49,386 nucleotides of DNA, taken from positions 1 through 49,386 of the forward strand of contig JAERTF010000035.1 of the NCBI GenBank assembly GCA_016845105.1, in the 5' to 3' direction. Position 1 is the first letter of the stretch. Every line of letters begins with the position of its first letter. This DNA is from Bacteroidota bacterium (GTDB taxonomy: Bacteria; Bacteroidota; Bacteroidia; Bacteroidales; F082). The position numbers and the translations under genes were made by a program. A model generated the notes under the pieces. That model searched no databases. It saw only the letters and a program-made list of their open reading frames with translations, and was not told the DNA's origin. Positions 32,269 to 40,819 of this stretch are shown one piece after another.

Positions 32269-34023
32269 ATGAAAGTATTATTGAAAGTATTATTGTTGGT
32301 TATGCTGATTTCTAGCTTTGATATTCTAGATGCTCAGAATATCAACGATAGTTTAATCAAGGAGCTTGAAAGTTCACATGATATCAATGATAAAATAGAT
32401 ATCTATTTAAAATTAAGTAAAGATATTGTAAACACAGACATTAACAAAGCTATTCAATATGCTAATATGGCTTTAACCTTAGCAAAAGGAACAAATTCAA
32501 ATATAAATCTTGGAACTATTTACGCATACTTGGGAGAGTATTCAATTCTTCAAGATAGCATTGATATGGGTGAGGATTATTTTATAAAAGCCAAATTCCA
32601 TTTACTTGAAAATGGAAATCCCAATGAACTAATAGTTATCCATCTATCCATTGGTAATAGGTATGTGGAAAAGGATAACTATGCTGAAGCCATGAAATAT
32701 TATACAGAAGGGATTAATCTTTGTGAAAAATATGGTTTTGAACAAAAATTACCAAATCTATATAATAACCTTGGTATTGTTTTCTTGAATACAAATAATA
32801 CACAAAAAGCTCTTAATTATTATTCCAAAGCTCTCCAATTATTTAAGGAACAAGGTGATACAATGAATGTTGCTGGCACAACTACAAATATTGGATCTAT
32901 ATATATTCAGCTGGGGCAAAATGAAATAGCAGAAACATATTATCAGTCAGGCTATGAGCTTTTTGAAAGTATTGGAAGTCTTGAGGGTATGGCGCATTCG
33001 CAATTAAAACTAGGATTACTAGGGTTGCTTAATCATAACTATTTGGAGGCTCAAAAACACCTGACCTCCAGTCTTGAAATACAAAAGGAATTAGAAGTTA
33101 TATATTCGGGATCTAAATCGTTTTTTTTGGCAGAAACATATATTAATCTAGGTATTGCATTACTCAGTTTGGATCTATTGACAGATGCAGAAATTAACCT
33201 CATAACAGGATACAATATTGCGAAAAATGCTAATCAATACAGGTTAATTGCTTTGGCATCAGAAAATATAAGCCGTCTGTTGCAGAATAAAGAAAAGTAT
33301 AGAGATGCTTTGGAGTATTTTCAGATATTTAAACAATACTCTGATTCTAGTTTAAATGAAGAAAGTATACGCAACTTAGCTCAAGTGGAAATGCAGCTTG
33401 AGTTTAATACAAAACTAAAGGAGGAAGAATTAGAGCGTAAAATTGAAATTCAAAAGGAGCGACGAAAAAACTTAATTTACATAATAATCAGTGTCGGTCT
33501 TTTTTTACTGCTGATAATAGTTGGCTTATTGTTAAAACTGGAGAAAACTGGTAAGAGAAAAGCTGAACTTGAAAAAGATAACCTATCATCTAAACTGGAA
33601 CATACTAATAAAGAGTTGACAACTTATGTCATGTATTTGCTACGAAAAAATGAGTTTATAATAAGTATAGCCGAAAAGTTAAAAGTTGCCCGACTTGAGG
33701 CAAAAACCGAAAATAAAAAGATAATGACCGAACTCATTAAAGAACTTGAATCTAATTCTACTATGATTTCATGGGAGGAATTTGAAGTGAGGTTCCAACA
33801 AGTATATACCGGTTTTTACAAGAAATTAAATATTGAATATCCTGATTTATCACCAAATGAAATGAGGTTATGTGCTTTCTTTAGACTAAATATGACTACA
33901 AAGGAAATAGCAGCTATTACATATCAGTCGATCAATAGTATTACTGTTGCCAGATATAGGCTTAGAAAAAAACTTGGTATCACATCAGATGAAAATTTAG
34001 TTGCCTTTCTTACTAAAATGTAG
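32269..34023 (+). CDS. TPR-repeat membrane regulator with LuxR-type helix-turn-helix
   Basis: A 584-residue protein. A signal/anchor segment (about 1-22, ending ILDAQ) leads to TPR repeats (about 35-370; clear units such as ANLGIVFLNTNNTQKALNYY). A transmembrane helix spans about 400-422, then a coiled coil, and a C-terminal domain with a LuxR/GerE-like helix-turn-helix (about 535-580, EIAAITYQSINSITVARYRL). This extracytoplasmic-TPR, single-helix, cytoplasmic-HTH layout is common in Bacteroidota and is believed to connect envelope or polysaccharide sensing to transcription; targets are unknown. Its own -7 box precedes it. It lies upstream of the small charged protein and the YCF48-repeat exoprotein, which may be targets. 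Confidence 0.88.
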   Translation: MKVLLKVLLLVMLISSFDILDAQNINDSLIKELESSHDINDKIDIYLKLSKDIVNTDINKAIQYANMALTLAKGTNSNINLGTIYAYLGEYSILQDSIDMGEDYFIKAKFHLLENGNPNELIVIHLSIGNRYVEKDNYAEAMKYYTEGINLCEKYGFEQKLPNLYNNLGIVFLNTNNTQKALNYYSKALQLFKEQGDTMNVAGTTTNIGSIYIQLGQNEIAETYYQSGYELFESIGSLEGMAHSQLKLGLLGLLNHNYLEAQKHLTSSLEIQKELEVIYSGSKSFFLAETYINLGIALLSLDLLTDAEINLITGYNIAKNANQYRLIALASENISRLLQNKEKYRDALEYFQIFKQYSDSSLNEESIRNLAQVEMQLEFNTKLKEEELERKIEIQKERRKNLIYIIISVGLFLLLIIVGLLLKLEKTGKRKAELEKDNLSSKLEHTNKELTTYVMYLLRKNEFIISIAEKLKVARLEAKTENKKIMTELIKELESNSTMISWEEFEVRFQQVYTGFYKKLNIEYPDLSPNEMRLCAFFRLNMTTKEIAAITYQSINSITVARYRLRKKLGITSDENLVAFLTKM

Positions 34024-34089
34024 ATCTATATCCACATTTTTTACAAATTATATCAGTTTCACATTTTTTATCGAAATAGTTTAATGTAA

Positions 34090-34117
34090 ACATATACAAT
34101 ATGTTATATTGATATGT
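34090..34117. promoter_or_regulatory. Long near-perfect dyad between the TPR regulator and the small protein gene
   Basis: ACATAT-A-CAATAT-GTT-ATATTG-ATATGT: two 6-bp half-sites on each side pair with a single unpaired A and a 3-nt centre. No T run follows, so it is not a standard terminator; it may be an operator or RNA hairpin. It begins 67 nt after the upstream stop and ends 106 nt before the next start. Confidence 0.4.
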
Positions 34118-34223
34118 ATGGGTGTTGTAATGGCTCTGTACAGCAATTGTAGGCTCTACGTATTTCTATCTATCCATAAATGTATGATTTATTTGTATTG
34201 AAAATAAACCTCCATTGCAAATC

Positions 34224-34379
34224 ATGGCAAAAGAAAAAAATATAGAAGAATCGATTAGTGATAAACTCGAAAAGCTAATTGAAACGAAAAAGGATGAATC
34301 AAGTGCCCTAAAGAAAATATTTGAGTCTTTTGAGGAAAACAAAAAGAGTAGTAAAGAGAAACCAAATCAAAAACAATAA
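34224..34379 (+). CDS. Small highly charged protein, 51 residues
   Basis: An ATG at 34224 opens a frame of 51 codons to TAA at 34377-34379. The product is mostly Lys and Glu in a likely helix/coiled coil (EESISDKLEKLIETKKDESS, then A-L-K-K-I-F-E-S-F-E-E-N-K-K-S-S). It ends 4 nt before the start of the exoprotein gene at 34384, in a different frame. I do not know the family. Support is the length, the clean frame and the tight spacing; a leader-peptide or chaperone-like role is possible but unproven. Confidence 0.55.
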   Translation: MAKEKNIEESISDKLEKLIETKKDESSALKKIFESFEENKKSSKEKPNQKQ

Positions 34380-34383
34380 TATC

Positions 34384-36921
34384 ATGAAACGAATTTTAAC
34401 GACTTTATCAATTATTCTTTTTTGTGTAGTTCAAATATCTGCACAAGGATGGAACTATGTGAATAGTACAGGAACATCATTTATACTATATGGTATGTCA
34501 TTTCCGCCTGCGCAAAGCACAATTGGATATGCATGTGGAATGGAGTATACCTATAATGCTGACGGGGTTATAATAAAAACCACCGATGGGGGAGACAATT
34601 GGGTTACTGTTTTGCCTACTTCTGGTGATATTGATGGTCTTCAGGGTATATGGTTTATTGACGACAATACAGGTTTTGCTGGGGGATGGAATAATTATTT
34701 TATTAAAACAGTTGATGGAGGTACTACTTGGACACCAGTTACATGTGGGACAAATGTTTGGTATTATGTTGATGTTGAGTTTTGGGATTCAAGTAATGGG
34801 GTAGCTGCAGCTAGTATGAATAGCGGATCTGATCAGGCAATATTTATTACTAGTGATGGTGGAAATACGTGGGTTCCAGCAACATCAGGAGCTAATGTTA
34901 ATATTATGGGAGTTTCATATGCAAATCAAAACACAATTTTTGCTGTGGGAACAGATGGTAAAGTGAATAAATCCACTGATGGTGGTCATAATTGGACTGT
35001 AGTTTATACTTTACCTGCAATGTTATTTGGAGTTGACTTTGCTGATGCAAGTTTTGGAGTAGTTGGTGGTGAAGAAAAAATGTTTGCAACCAATGATGGT
35101 GGCTCTACCTGGACAACATATACAACAGGTTACGAGAATTTTTATGGAGCATTGGCATTTTCTGATGGTACTGGATATATAGGAGGTACTGATGAGAATA
35201 TTTATATTACTACAGATTATGGAGTTTCATGGTCAATGGAACATAATGGTGGAGGTACCTCAAGTTTGTATAGAATAAAAGAGACCGCAGATGGAAATTT
35301 ATTTACCTGCGGATCACAAGGAACTATAATTAATAAAGCTCCAGTATTTGGTGCAAATTTTGAAGCTAGCAATGATAGTGTATGTGTAGGCAATGATATT
35401 AACTTTACTGATCTTTCATTGGGAGGGATTATTTCATGGAACTGGACATTTGAAGGCGGTAATCCTGCTACTTCAACAGCACAAAACCCTACTGTAACCT
35501 ACAATGCCATTGGTGTTTATGATGTTACACTTGAGGTTTCAAATGGTGCCAATACAAATACCATGTTGGTTGAAGATATGATAACCGTAATTGAAAATCC
35601 AATTGCACCAGATGAACCTATTGGTATCACAACAATATGTGCTGGAGAAACGGAGATTTATACAACCCAAGCTGTTGCTGGTGCAGATTCTTATTATTGG
35701 GAAGTATCACCATCGGATGCTGGAACAATAACCGGATCGGGAACCGAGGGTACATTTGTTTCTGATAATAACTGGATAGGTTCATACACTGTAAAAGTAA
35801 AGGCAACAAATATGTGTGGTTATGGCCCATGGTCAACTGAATTAAGTTGTGCTTTGAATTTTAATCCCACAGCTTTTGTATTAAGTGAGGGTGGGGGATA
35901 TTGCTCAGGAGATCCTGGAATAGAAATCACACTTGATGGATCAGAAACAGGAGTAGATTATGAATTATTCTATGATGCAACATCTACCGGTATTATAGTT
36001 GCTGGAACAGGGAGCCCAATTTCATTTGGTGAACAAACAGATCAGGGTATATATACTGTAGTTGGATTTACCGCGACATGTGATGAAAACATGGTTGGAA
36101 CACCCTATATATTCGTTGAATTTGCACCTGAACAAGGAAATACACCGGAAGGACCTGTTTCAGCATGTTCCGGATCGGTAACTGATTATAACGTTGAGCC
36201 TCTTTTTGCAGCTGATACAATTATATGGACATTATTACCAATTGAAGCGGGAATTATAGTTGGTAGTGGTGAAAGTATTTCCATTGAATGGAACATTGAG
36301 TTTTCAGGAATAGCTAGTTTAACTACGATGGGAAGTAATGACTGTGGTATAGGAAGTGAGTCTGATCCTCTTGAAATAACAATCTCACAAATACCAACTC
36401 CTGAAATAACAGGTTTATCAATGGTATGTGATGAAGAAGAGACTGAATATTCAACTAGTAATAACACTGGAAGCTCATACGCATGGACAGTAACGGGTGG
36501 TGAAATAATTGCAGGAACAGGCACTCATTTAATAACAGTTTTATGGGGTAATCCTGGTTTAGGAACAGTATATGTTGAAGAAACTGCCGGAGATGATTGT
36601 ACCGGTAGCTCCGAAGAATTAGATATTACTATTGATGATTGTACCGGAATTAACGAAATTATATCTTCGGAGATGAATATTTTTCCTAATCCGGTTGCAG
36701 ATGTCTTGATTGTAGATTTTAGTATGGTAAATAATGAAGAATATACTATATCAATATATAGCTTACAGGGACAGGAATTAAAAACAAGCAATGGCATTGG
36801 AAATGGTACAATGCATACTCATAAGTTTGATGTTAAGGATATGAAGGAGGGGCAATATTTTATAAGCATTAGTTCTGAGAATACTGTTTATGCCACCCAA
36901 AAATTTATTGTGATCAAATAG
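34384..36921 (+). CDS. T9SS type A cargo protein with YCF48-like repeats and PKD domain
   Basis: An 845-residue secreted protein. A signal peptide (1-21, MKRILTTLSIILFCVVQISA) is followed by about six YCF48/BNR-type propeller repeats (to about residue 320), each with an x-T/S-x-D-G-G-x-x-W core (for example TTDGGDNW, TVDGGTTW, TSDGGNTW, STDGGHNW, TNDGGSTW). A PKD domain (about 325-400, with FTDLS and WNWTFEGG) and two or three Ig-like domains lead to a type A sorting domain (about 765-845, MNIFPNPVADVLIVDF ... FIVIK). The frame opens at a TTG at 34321, but the signal peptide begins at the ATG at 34384. Surface-exposed; the ligand is unknown. A bidirectional terminator lies 60 nt downstream. 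Confidence 0.87.
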   Translation: MKRILTTLSIILFCVVQISAQGWNYVNSTGTSFILYGMSFPPAQSTIGYACGMEYTYNADGVIIKTTDGGDNWVTVLPTSGDIDGLQGIWFIDDNTGFAGGWNNYFIKTVDGGTTWTPVTCGTNVWYYVDVEFWDSSNGVAAASMNSGSDQAIFITSDGGNTWVPATSGANVNIMGVSYANQNTIFAVGTDGKVNKSTDGGHNWTVVYTLPAMLFGVDFADASFGVVGGEEKMFATNDGGSTWTTYTTGYENFYGALAFSDGTGYIGGTDENIYITTDYGVSWSMEHNGGGTSSLYRIKETADGNLFTCGSQGTIINKAPVFGANFEASNDSVCVGNDINFTDLSLGGIISWNWTFEGGNPATSTAQNPTVTYNAIGVYDVTLEVSNGANTNTMLVEDMITVIENPIAPDEPIGITTICAGETEIYTTQAVAGADSYYWEVSPSDAGTITGSGTEGTFVSDNNWIGSYTVKVKATNMCGYGPWSTELSCALNFNPTAFVLSEGGGYCSGDPGIEITLDGSETGVDYELFYDATSTGIIVAGTGSPISFGEQTDQGIYTVVGFTATCDENMVGTPYIFVEFAPEQGNTPEGPVSACSGSVTDYNVEPLFAADTIIWTLLPIEAGIIVGSGESISIEWNIEFSGIASLTTMGSNDCGIGSESDPLEITISQIPTPEITGLSMVCDEEETEYSTSNNTGSSYAWTVTGGEIIAGTGTHLITVLWGNPGLGTVYVEETAGDDCTGSSEELDITIDDCTGINEIISSEMNIFPNPVADVLIVDFSMVNNEEYTISIYSLQGQELKTSNGIGNGTMHTHKFDVKDMKEGQYFISISSENTVYATQKFIVIK

Positions 36922-36980
36922 CTTAATTTTTATAAAATTTGAATTGATAATGAATCAGTTGTAAACACTGATTGGAAAAT

Positions 36981-37021
36981 AAAAAAAAAGAGTCGTTAAA
37001 CTAAACTAACGGCTCTTTTTT
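36981..37021. terminator. Bidirectional terminator between convergent genes
   Basis: AAAAAGAGTCGTTA pairs with TAACGGCTCTTTTT (one G-T pair) around a loop of 8 nt, with an A run before and a T run after. It serves the plus-strand exoprotein gene and the minus-strand carboxyltransferase gene. Confidence 0.85.
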
Positions 37022-37038
37022 GTTTCGGTTTATGATTT

Positions 37039-38571
37039 TTATAATGGTATATTTCCATGTTTTTTAGGAGGTGTGTTATCAGTTTTATTCTTAGTCATAT
37101 CTAAAGCCTGAACAATTTTCTTTCTTGTTTCTTGGGGATAAATTATTTCATCAATATAACCCAAAGCTGCAGCTTTATATGGACTTGCAAAGTTTTTGCG
37201 GTATTCAACTACTTTATCTTTTCTTTCTTCTTCCGGAATATTTCGATAAATAATATTAACTGCACCATCTGGTCCCATAACAGCTATTTCTGCAGAAGGA
37301 TATGCATAATTTACGTCAGCACCAATATGTTTACTCGACATAACATCATATGCTCCACCATATGCCTTACGAGTTATGATAGTAATTTTTGGAACTGTTG
37401 CTTCTGCAAAAGCATATAGCAACTTTGCACCATGTTTTATAATTCCACCAAATTCCTGCGCTGTTCCAGGTAAGAAACCTGGTACATCTTCAAAGGTTAT
37501 TAACGGTATATTAAATGCATCACAAAAACGAACAAACCTTGCTGCCTTCGTAGAACTTGCAATATCCAGTACCCCCGCTAGTACAGCTGGCTGATTAGCA
37601 ACTATTCCAACAGGTTTTCCAGCAATTCGTGCAAAACCAACTATAATATTTTGTGCATAATGAGGTTGAACTTCAAGAAAATGATTATTGTCGATAACTG
37701 GCATAATAATGTCGAACATATTATATGGTTTGTTCGGGTCCTGTGGTATTATACTATCAAGCTTTGGCTCAATACGTTCAAGATCATCAGTACATACCTT
37801 TTGTGGTGGATCTTCCATATTATTAGATGGAATAAAGCTCATTAACTCCCTAATCATCATTACAGCTTGTTCATCATTATCAGCAGTAAAGTGTGCTACA
37901 CCTGATTTTTTGTTATGCGACATGGCACCACCAAGATCTTCCATTGTAACATCTTCATTGGTAACGGTTTTTATCACATCAGGTCCGGTCACAAACATAA
38001 ATGATGTTTCTTTTACCATTAGGATAAAATCGGTAATTGCTGGTGAGTAAACTGCACCACCTGCGCATGGACCAAGTATGGCTGAGATTTGAGGTATTAC
38101 ACCTGAACTTCTAACATTTCTATAAAAAATATCAGCATATCCGGCTAAACTCTCTACTCCTTCCTGAATACGTGCTCCACCCGAATCGTTTAATCCGATT
38201 ACTGGTGCTCCCATTTTCATTGCTAAGTCCATAACCTTAACAATCTTATCTGCATTTGCACGACTTAATGATCCACCTGCTACTGTAAAGTCCTGTGCAA
38301 AAACATACATTAATCGGCCATCAATTTTGCCATAACCAGTAACAACACCATCACCCAGAGGCTTATTTTTTTCCATACCAAAGTCGGTACAACGATGTGT
38401 AACAAATTTATCTATTTCCACAAAAGTACCTTCATCAAAAAGATGACTGATTCGTTCTCTAGCAGTCAGTCGTCCGGCTTTATGTTGTTTGTCAATTCGT
38501 TGTTGACCTCCACCAAGTTCAGCTAATTGACTTTTTTCCTCTAGTATTTCTATTTTCGATTTTAGTGACAT
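37039..38571 (-). CDS. pccB: Propionyl-CoA carboxylase beta (carboxyltransferase) subunit
   Basis: A 510-residue carboxyltransferase of the acyl-CoA carboxylase beta family (crotonase fold, two domains). Start residues [13 protein letters not shown] and the oxyanion-hole G-G-A motifs ([13 protein letters not shown] and [19 protein letters not shown]) are intact. The Asp in GGAYDVM is the position where propionyl-specific enzymes have Asp, which favours propionyl-CoA over acetyl-CoA. It carboxylates propionyl-CoA to methylmalonyl-CoA with CO2 delivered by biotin, and the reverse direction serves methylmalonyl-CoA decarboxylases. No sodium-pump membrane subunit is present. An upstream in-frame ATG at 38610 would add 13 unlikely residues; the ATG at 38571 is chosen. 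Third gene in a minus-strand operon behind the carrier and biotin carboxylase. Confidence 0.9.
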   Translation of the reverse strand: MSLKSKIEILEEKSQLAELGGGQQRIDKQHKAGRLTARERISHLFDEGTFVEIDKFVTHRCTDFGMEKNKPLGDGVVTGYGKIDGRLMYVFAQDFTVAGGSLSRANADKIVKVMDLAMKMGAPVIGLNDSGGARIQEGVESLAGYADIFYRNVRSSGVIPQISAILGPCAGGAVYSPAITDFILMVKETSFMFVTGPDVIKTVTNEDVTMEDLGGAMSHNKKSGVAHFTADNDEQAVMMIRELMSFIPSNNMEDPPQKVCTDDLERIEPKLDSIIPQDPNKPYNMFDIIMPVIDNNHFLEVQPHYAQNIIVGFARIAGKPVGIVANQPAVLAGVLDIASSTKAARFVRFCDAFNIPLITFEDVPGFLPGTAQEFGGIIKHGAKLLYAFAEATVPKITIITRKAYGGAYDVMSSKHIGADVNYAYPSAEIAVMGPDGAVNIIYRNIPEEERKDKVVEYRKNFASPYKAAALGYIDEIIYPQETRKKIVQALDMTKNKTDNTPPKKHGNIPL

Positions 38572-38630
38572 ATCTATTTTATTATTTAATTTAGTAAATG
38601 AAAGCGGCACAATGACTTTGATACTGTTTG

Positions 38631-39134
38631 CTATTCAAGCATTATTAAGGGTTGGTCTCCTTCAATGTTGTCACCTTCTTTAACAAGAACTTTTGTAATT
38701 AATCTGTCTTTAACTACCTTATATTCACTTTCCATTTTCATGGCTGAAACTACAATAACCGTTTCTCCGCCTTTTACCCTATCTCCTTCTTTTACGAGTA
38801 CTTTAACCACTTTGCCAGGCATAGGTGTAGAAATGAATGCATGATCATCATCTTCTGATTTTTTTCTGCTATTCTTATACCTTGTTTCTGCATCAATAAC
38901 ATCAATGTCGAATGAATTGTAAAGTGTAGTGGCATGGTAGGATTTATTATCCTTGGTTATTAATTCGATATTGTAAGAAATCCCATCATACAATAATGAA
39001 TAAACTCCCTTTTCTACCTCAACAATATCAACTTTATAAGTCCGATTGTCCACAGATATTTCCATAATATTACCATCTCTGCTTATCAATTCTATATTCG
39101 AGGTACTATCCTCAACTTTAATTTCGTATCCCAT
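38631..39134 (-). CDS. Biotin carboxyl carrier protein of acyl-CoA carboxylase
   Basis: A 167-residue protein with a C-terminal biotinyl domain (about 98-167). Lys133 in SAMKMESEY is the biotin attachment site (AMKM). The N-terminal 95 residues are a predicted beta-rich domain, as in longer biotin carriers of propionyl-CoA or oxaloacetate carboxylases. It is the mobile CO2 carrier between the biotin carboxylase upstream (20 nt) and the carboxyltransferase downstream (59 nt). Confidence 0.92.
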   Translation of the reverse strand: MGYEIKVEDSTSNIELISRDGNIMEISVDNRTYKVDIVEVEKGVYSLLYDGISYNIELITKDNKSYHATTLYNSFDIDVIDAETRYKNSRKKSEDDDHAFISTPMPGKVVKVLVKEGDRVKGGETVIVVSAMKMESEYKVVKDRLITKVLVKEGDNIEGDQPLIMLE

Positions 39135-39154
39135 ATCTTAATATTACAATCAGA

Positions 39155-40663
39155 TTACAAACGTGTTACATTTCTTTTTCTGCCAAAAGCTTTCCAATTT
39201 CCATCAGTTGGTTTGCAGTACCTTTGTTCTTTAAACTTTTCCAAATTGTTCAAATGGTCAACAAAAACAGCAATTGCCGACATATCTTTAACTCTCTGAG
39301 GTGATTTTTTATTCGGCACTAAATATTTCTCATTATCCTGAATGAAATGAGTATTATATTTTCCATTTACAAAATCAGGTACATCAAGTATACGACTTAA
39401 GAAAGGAATGGTAGTTTTAATACCTGTAATTTTATACGCGTACAGAGCACGTTTTAGTCTGTCAATAGCCTCTTGACGAGTAAGCGCCCAAACAATTAAC
39501 TTTGAAATCATCGGATCATAGTAAATGGGAATTTCATAGCCAGTATAAACATAACCATCGTGACGTACTCCTAGTCCCAAAGGCTCAGTCATATGCTCTA
39601 TTTTACCAGGATTTGGCATGAAATTATTATCTGGATCTTCAGCATAAATCCTAACTTCAATTGCATGTCCTTTTTGTTGTAGGTCTTCTTGCTTGAAATC
39701 AAGTTCTTTATTATCGGCAATGTTTATTTGTGTTTTAACCAAATCAACACCCACAACACGTTCGGTAATAGGATGCTCAACCTGAAGCCGTGTATTCATT
39801 TCAAGGAAATAATAATTTAGATCATCATCAACAATGAACTCTATGGTACCTGCACCAGAGTAATTAACAGCCTTGGCAGCAGCTACAGCATGATTACCCA
39901 TTTCCATTCTTACTTTTTCTGTCATTAATGGTGATGGGGTTTCTTCAACAACTTTTTGATGACGTCGTTGTACCGAGCATTCACGTTCAAACAAGTGAAC
40001 GCAATTGCCATGATTATCTGCGACTATTTGAAATTCAATATGGTGTGGTGAGCTAATGTATTTCTCAATGTAAACAGCATCGTTTGAAAAAGACGATTTA
40101 GCTTCAGATTTCGCAGAAGTAACTGCAGAAACTATATCATCTTCTTTTGTTACTAACCTCATGCCTTTACCTCCACCGCCTGCACTTGCTTTTATCATAA
40201 CAGGCAAGCCGATTTCTTTAATTACTTCGATAGCTTTATCAATATCTACTATTGGTTCGGTTGTACCCGGTACAACAGGAACATCGGCACTTTGCATTTT
40301 TTTTCGGGCAGTTATTTTGTCACCCATTGTATCTATGGCATAGGATGAAGGTCCAATAAAAATAATTCCTTCTTTCTTGCATCTATCTGAAAACTCTGCA
40401 TTCTCTGATAGAAATCCATAACCGGGGTGAATCGCATCTGCACCACTTTTTTTGGCAGCATCAATAATATTATCAATAACAAGGTAGCTCTCATTTGATG
40501 GAGCAGGGCCAATATTGTATGCTTCATCAGCAAATCGAACATGCATCGAAGTTCTGTCGGCATCTGAATATACCGCTACAGACTCAATTCCCATTTCCCT
40601 ACAGCTTCGGATAACCCTTATGGCAATCTCTCCCCTATTGGCAACAAGTATCTTTTTAATCAT
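39155..40663 (-). CDS. Biotin carboxylase subunit of acyl-CoA carboxylase
   Basis: A 502-residue ATP-grasp enzyme that carboxylates biotin with ATP and bicarbonate. It shows MIKKILVANRGEIAIRVIRS at the start, the glycine-rich KASAGGGGKGMR loop (about 158-169), HIEFQIVADNHGN, the ERECSVQRRHQKVVEE region and EMNTRLQVEHPITERV. All are standard. Length is like separate biotin carboxylases (about 450-500). The frame opens at 40783, but the first conserved residues begin at the ATG at 40663. First gene of the three-gene operon; divergent from the hybrid kinase. Confidence 0.95.
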   Translation of the reverse strand: MIKKILVANRGEIAIRVIRSCREMGIESVAVYSDADRTSMHVRFADEAYNIGPAPSNESYLVIDNIIDAAKKSGADAIHPGYGFLSENAEFSDRCKKEGIIFIGPSSYAIDTMGDKITARKKMQSADVPVVPGTTEPIVDIDKAIEVIKEIGLPVMIKASAGGGGKGMRLVTKEDDIVSAVTSAKSEAKSSFSNDAVYIEKYISSPHHIEFQIVADNHGNCVHLFERECSVQRRHQKVVEETPSPLMTEKVRMEMGNHAVAAAKAVNYSGAGTIEFIVDDDLNYYFLEMNTRLQVEHPITERVVGVDLVKTQINIADNKELDFKQEDLQQKGHAIEVRIYAEDPDNNFMPNPGKIEHMTEPLGLGVRHDGYVYTGYEIPIYYDPMISKLIVWALTRQEAIDRLKRALYAYKITGIKTTIPFLSRILDVPDFVNGKYNTHFIQDNEKYLVPNKKSPQRVKDMSAIAVFVDHLNNLEKFKEQRYCKPTDGNWKAFGRKRNVTRL

Positions 40664-40789
40664 AAAATTTACTTTAAAACACAGGATTACAGGCGATTTA
40701 ATAATCTGCCATTGTGTTGTTGAACGCGTAAAGATATAAAAATATGAAAATATGCTAAATACTACATGTAATTTACTAATCAAATATCT

Positions 40790-40797
40790 TATCTTTG
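40790..40797 (+). promoter_or_regulatory. -7 element for the hybrid histidine kinase
   Basis: TATCTTTG matches TAnnTTTG, 22 nt before the ATG at 40820. No TTTG at -33. Confidence 0.4.
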
Positions 40798-40819
40798 ATT
40801 GTTATTCAATCGAACAGAA

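Noticed and set aside
40664-40783. N-terminal extension of the biotin carboxylase
   Set aside because: The 40 extra residues are not conserved in the family, which begins with the K-I-L-V-A-N-R-G-E-I-A motif next to the ATG at 40663.
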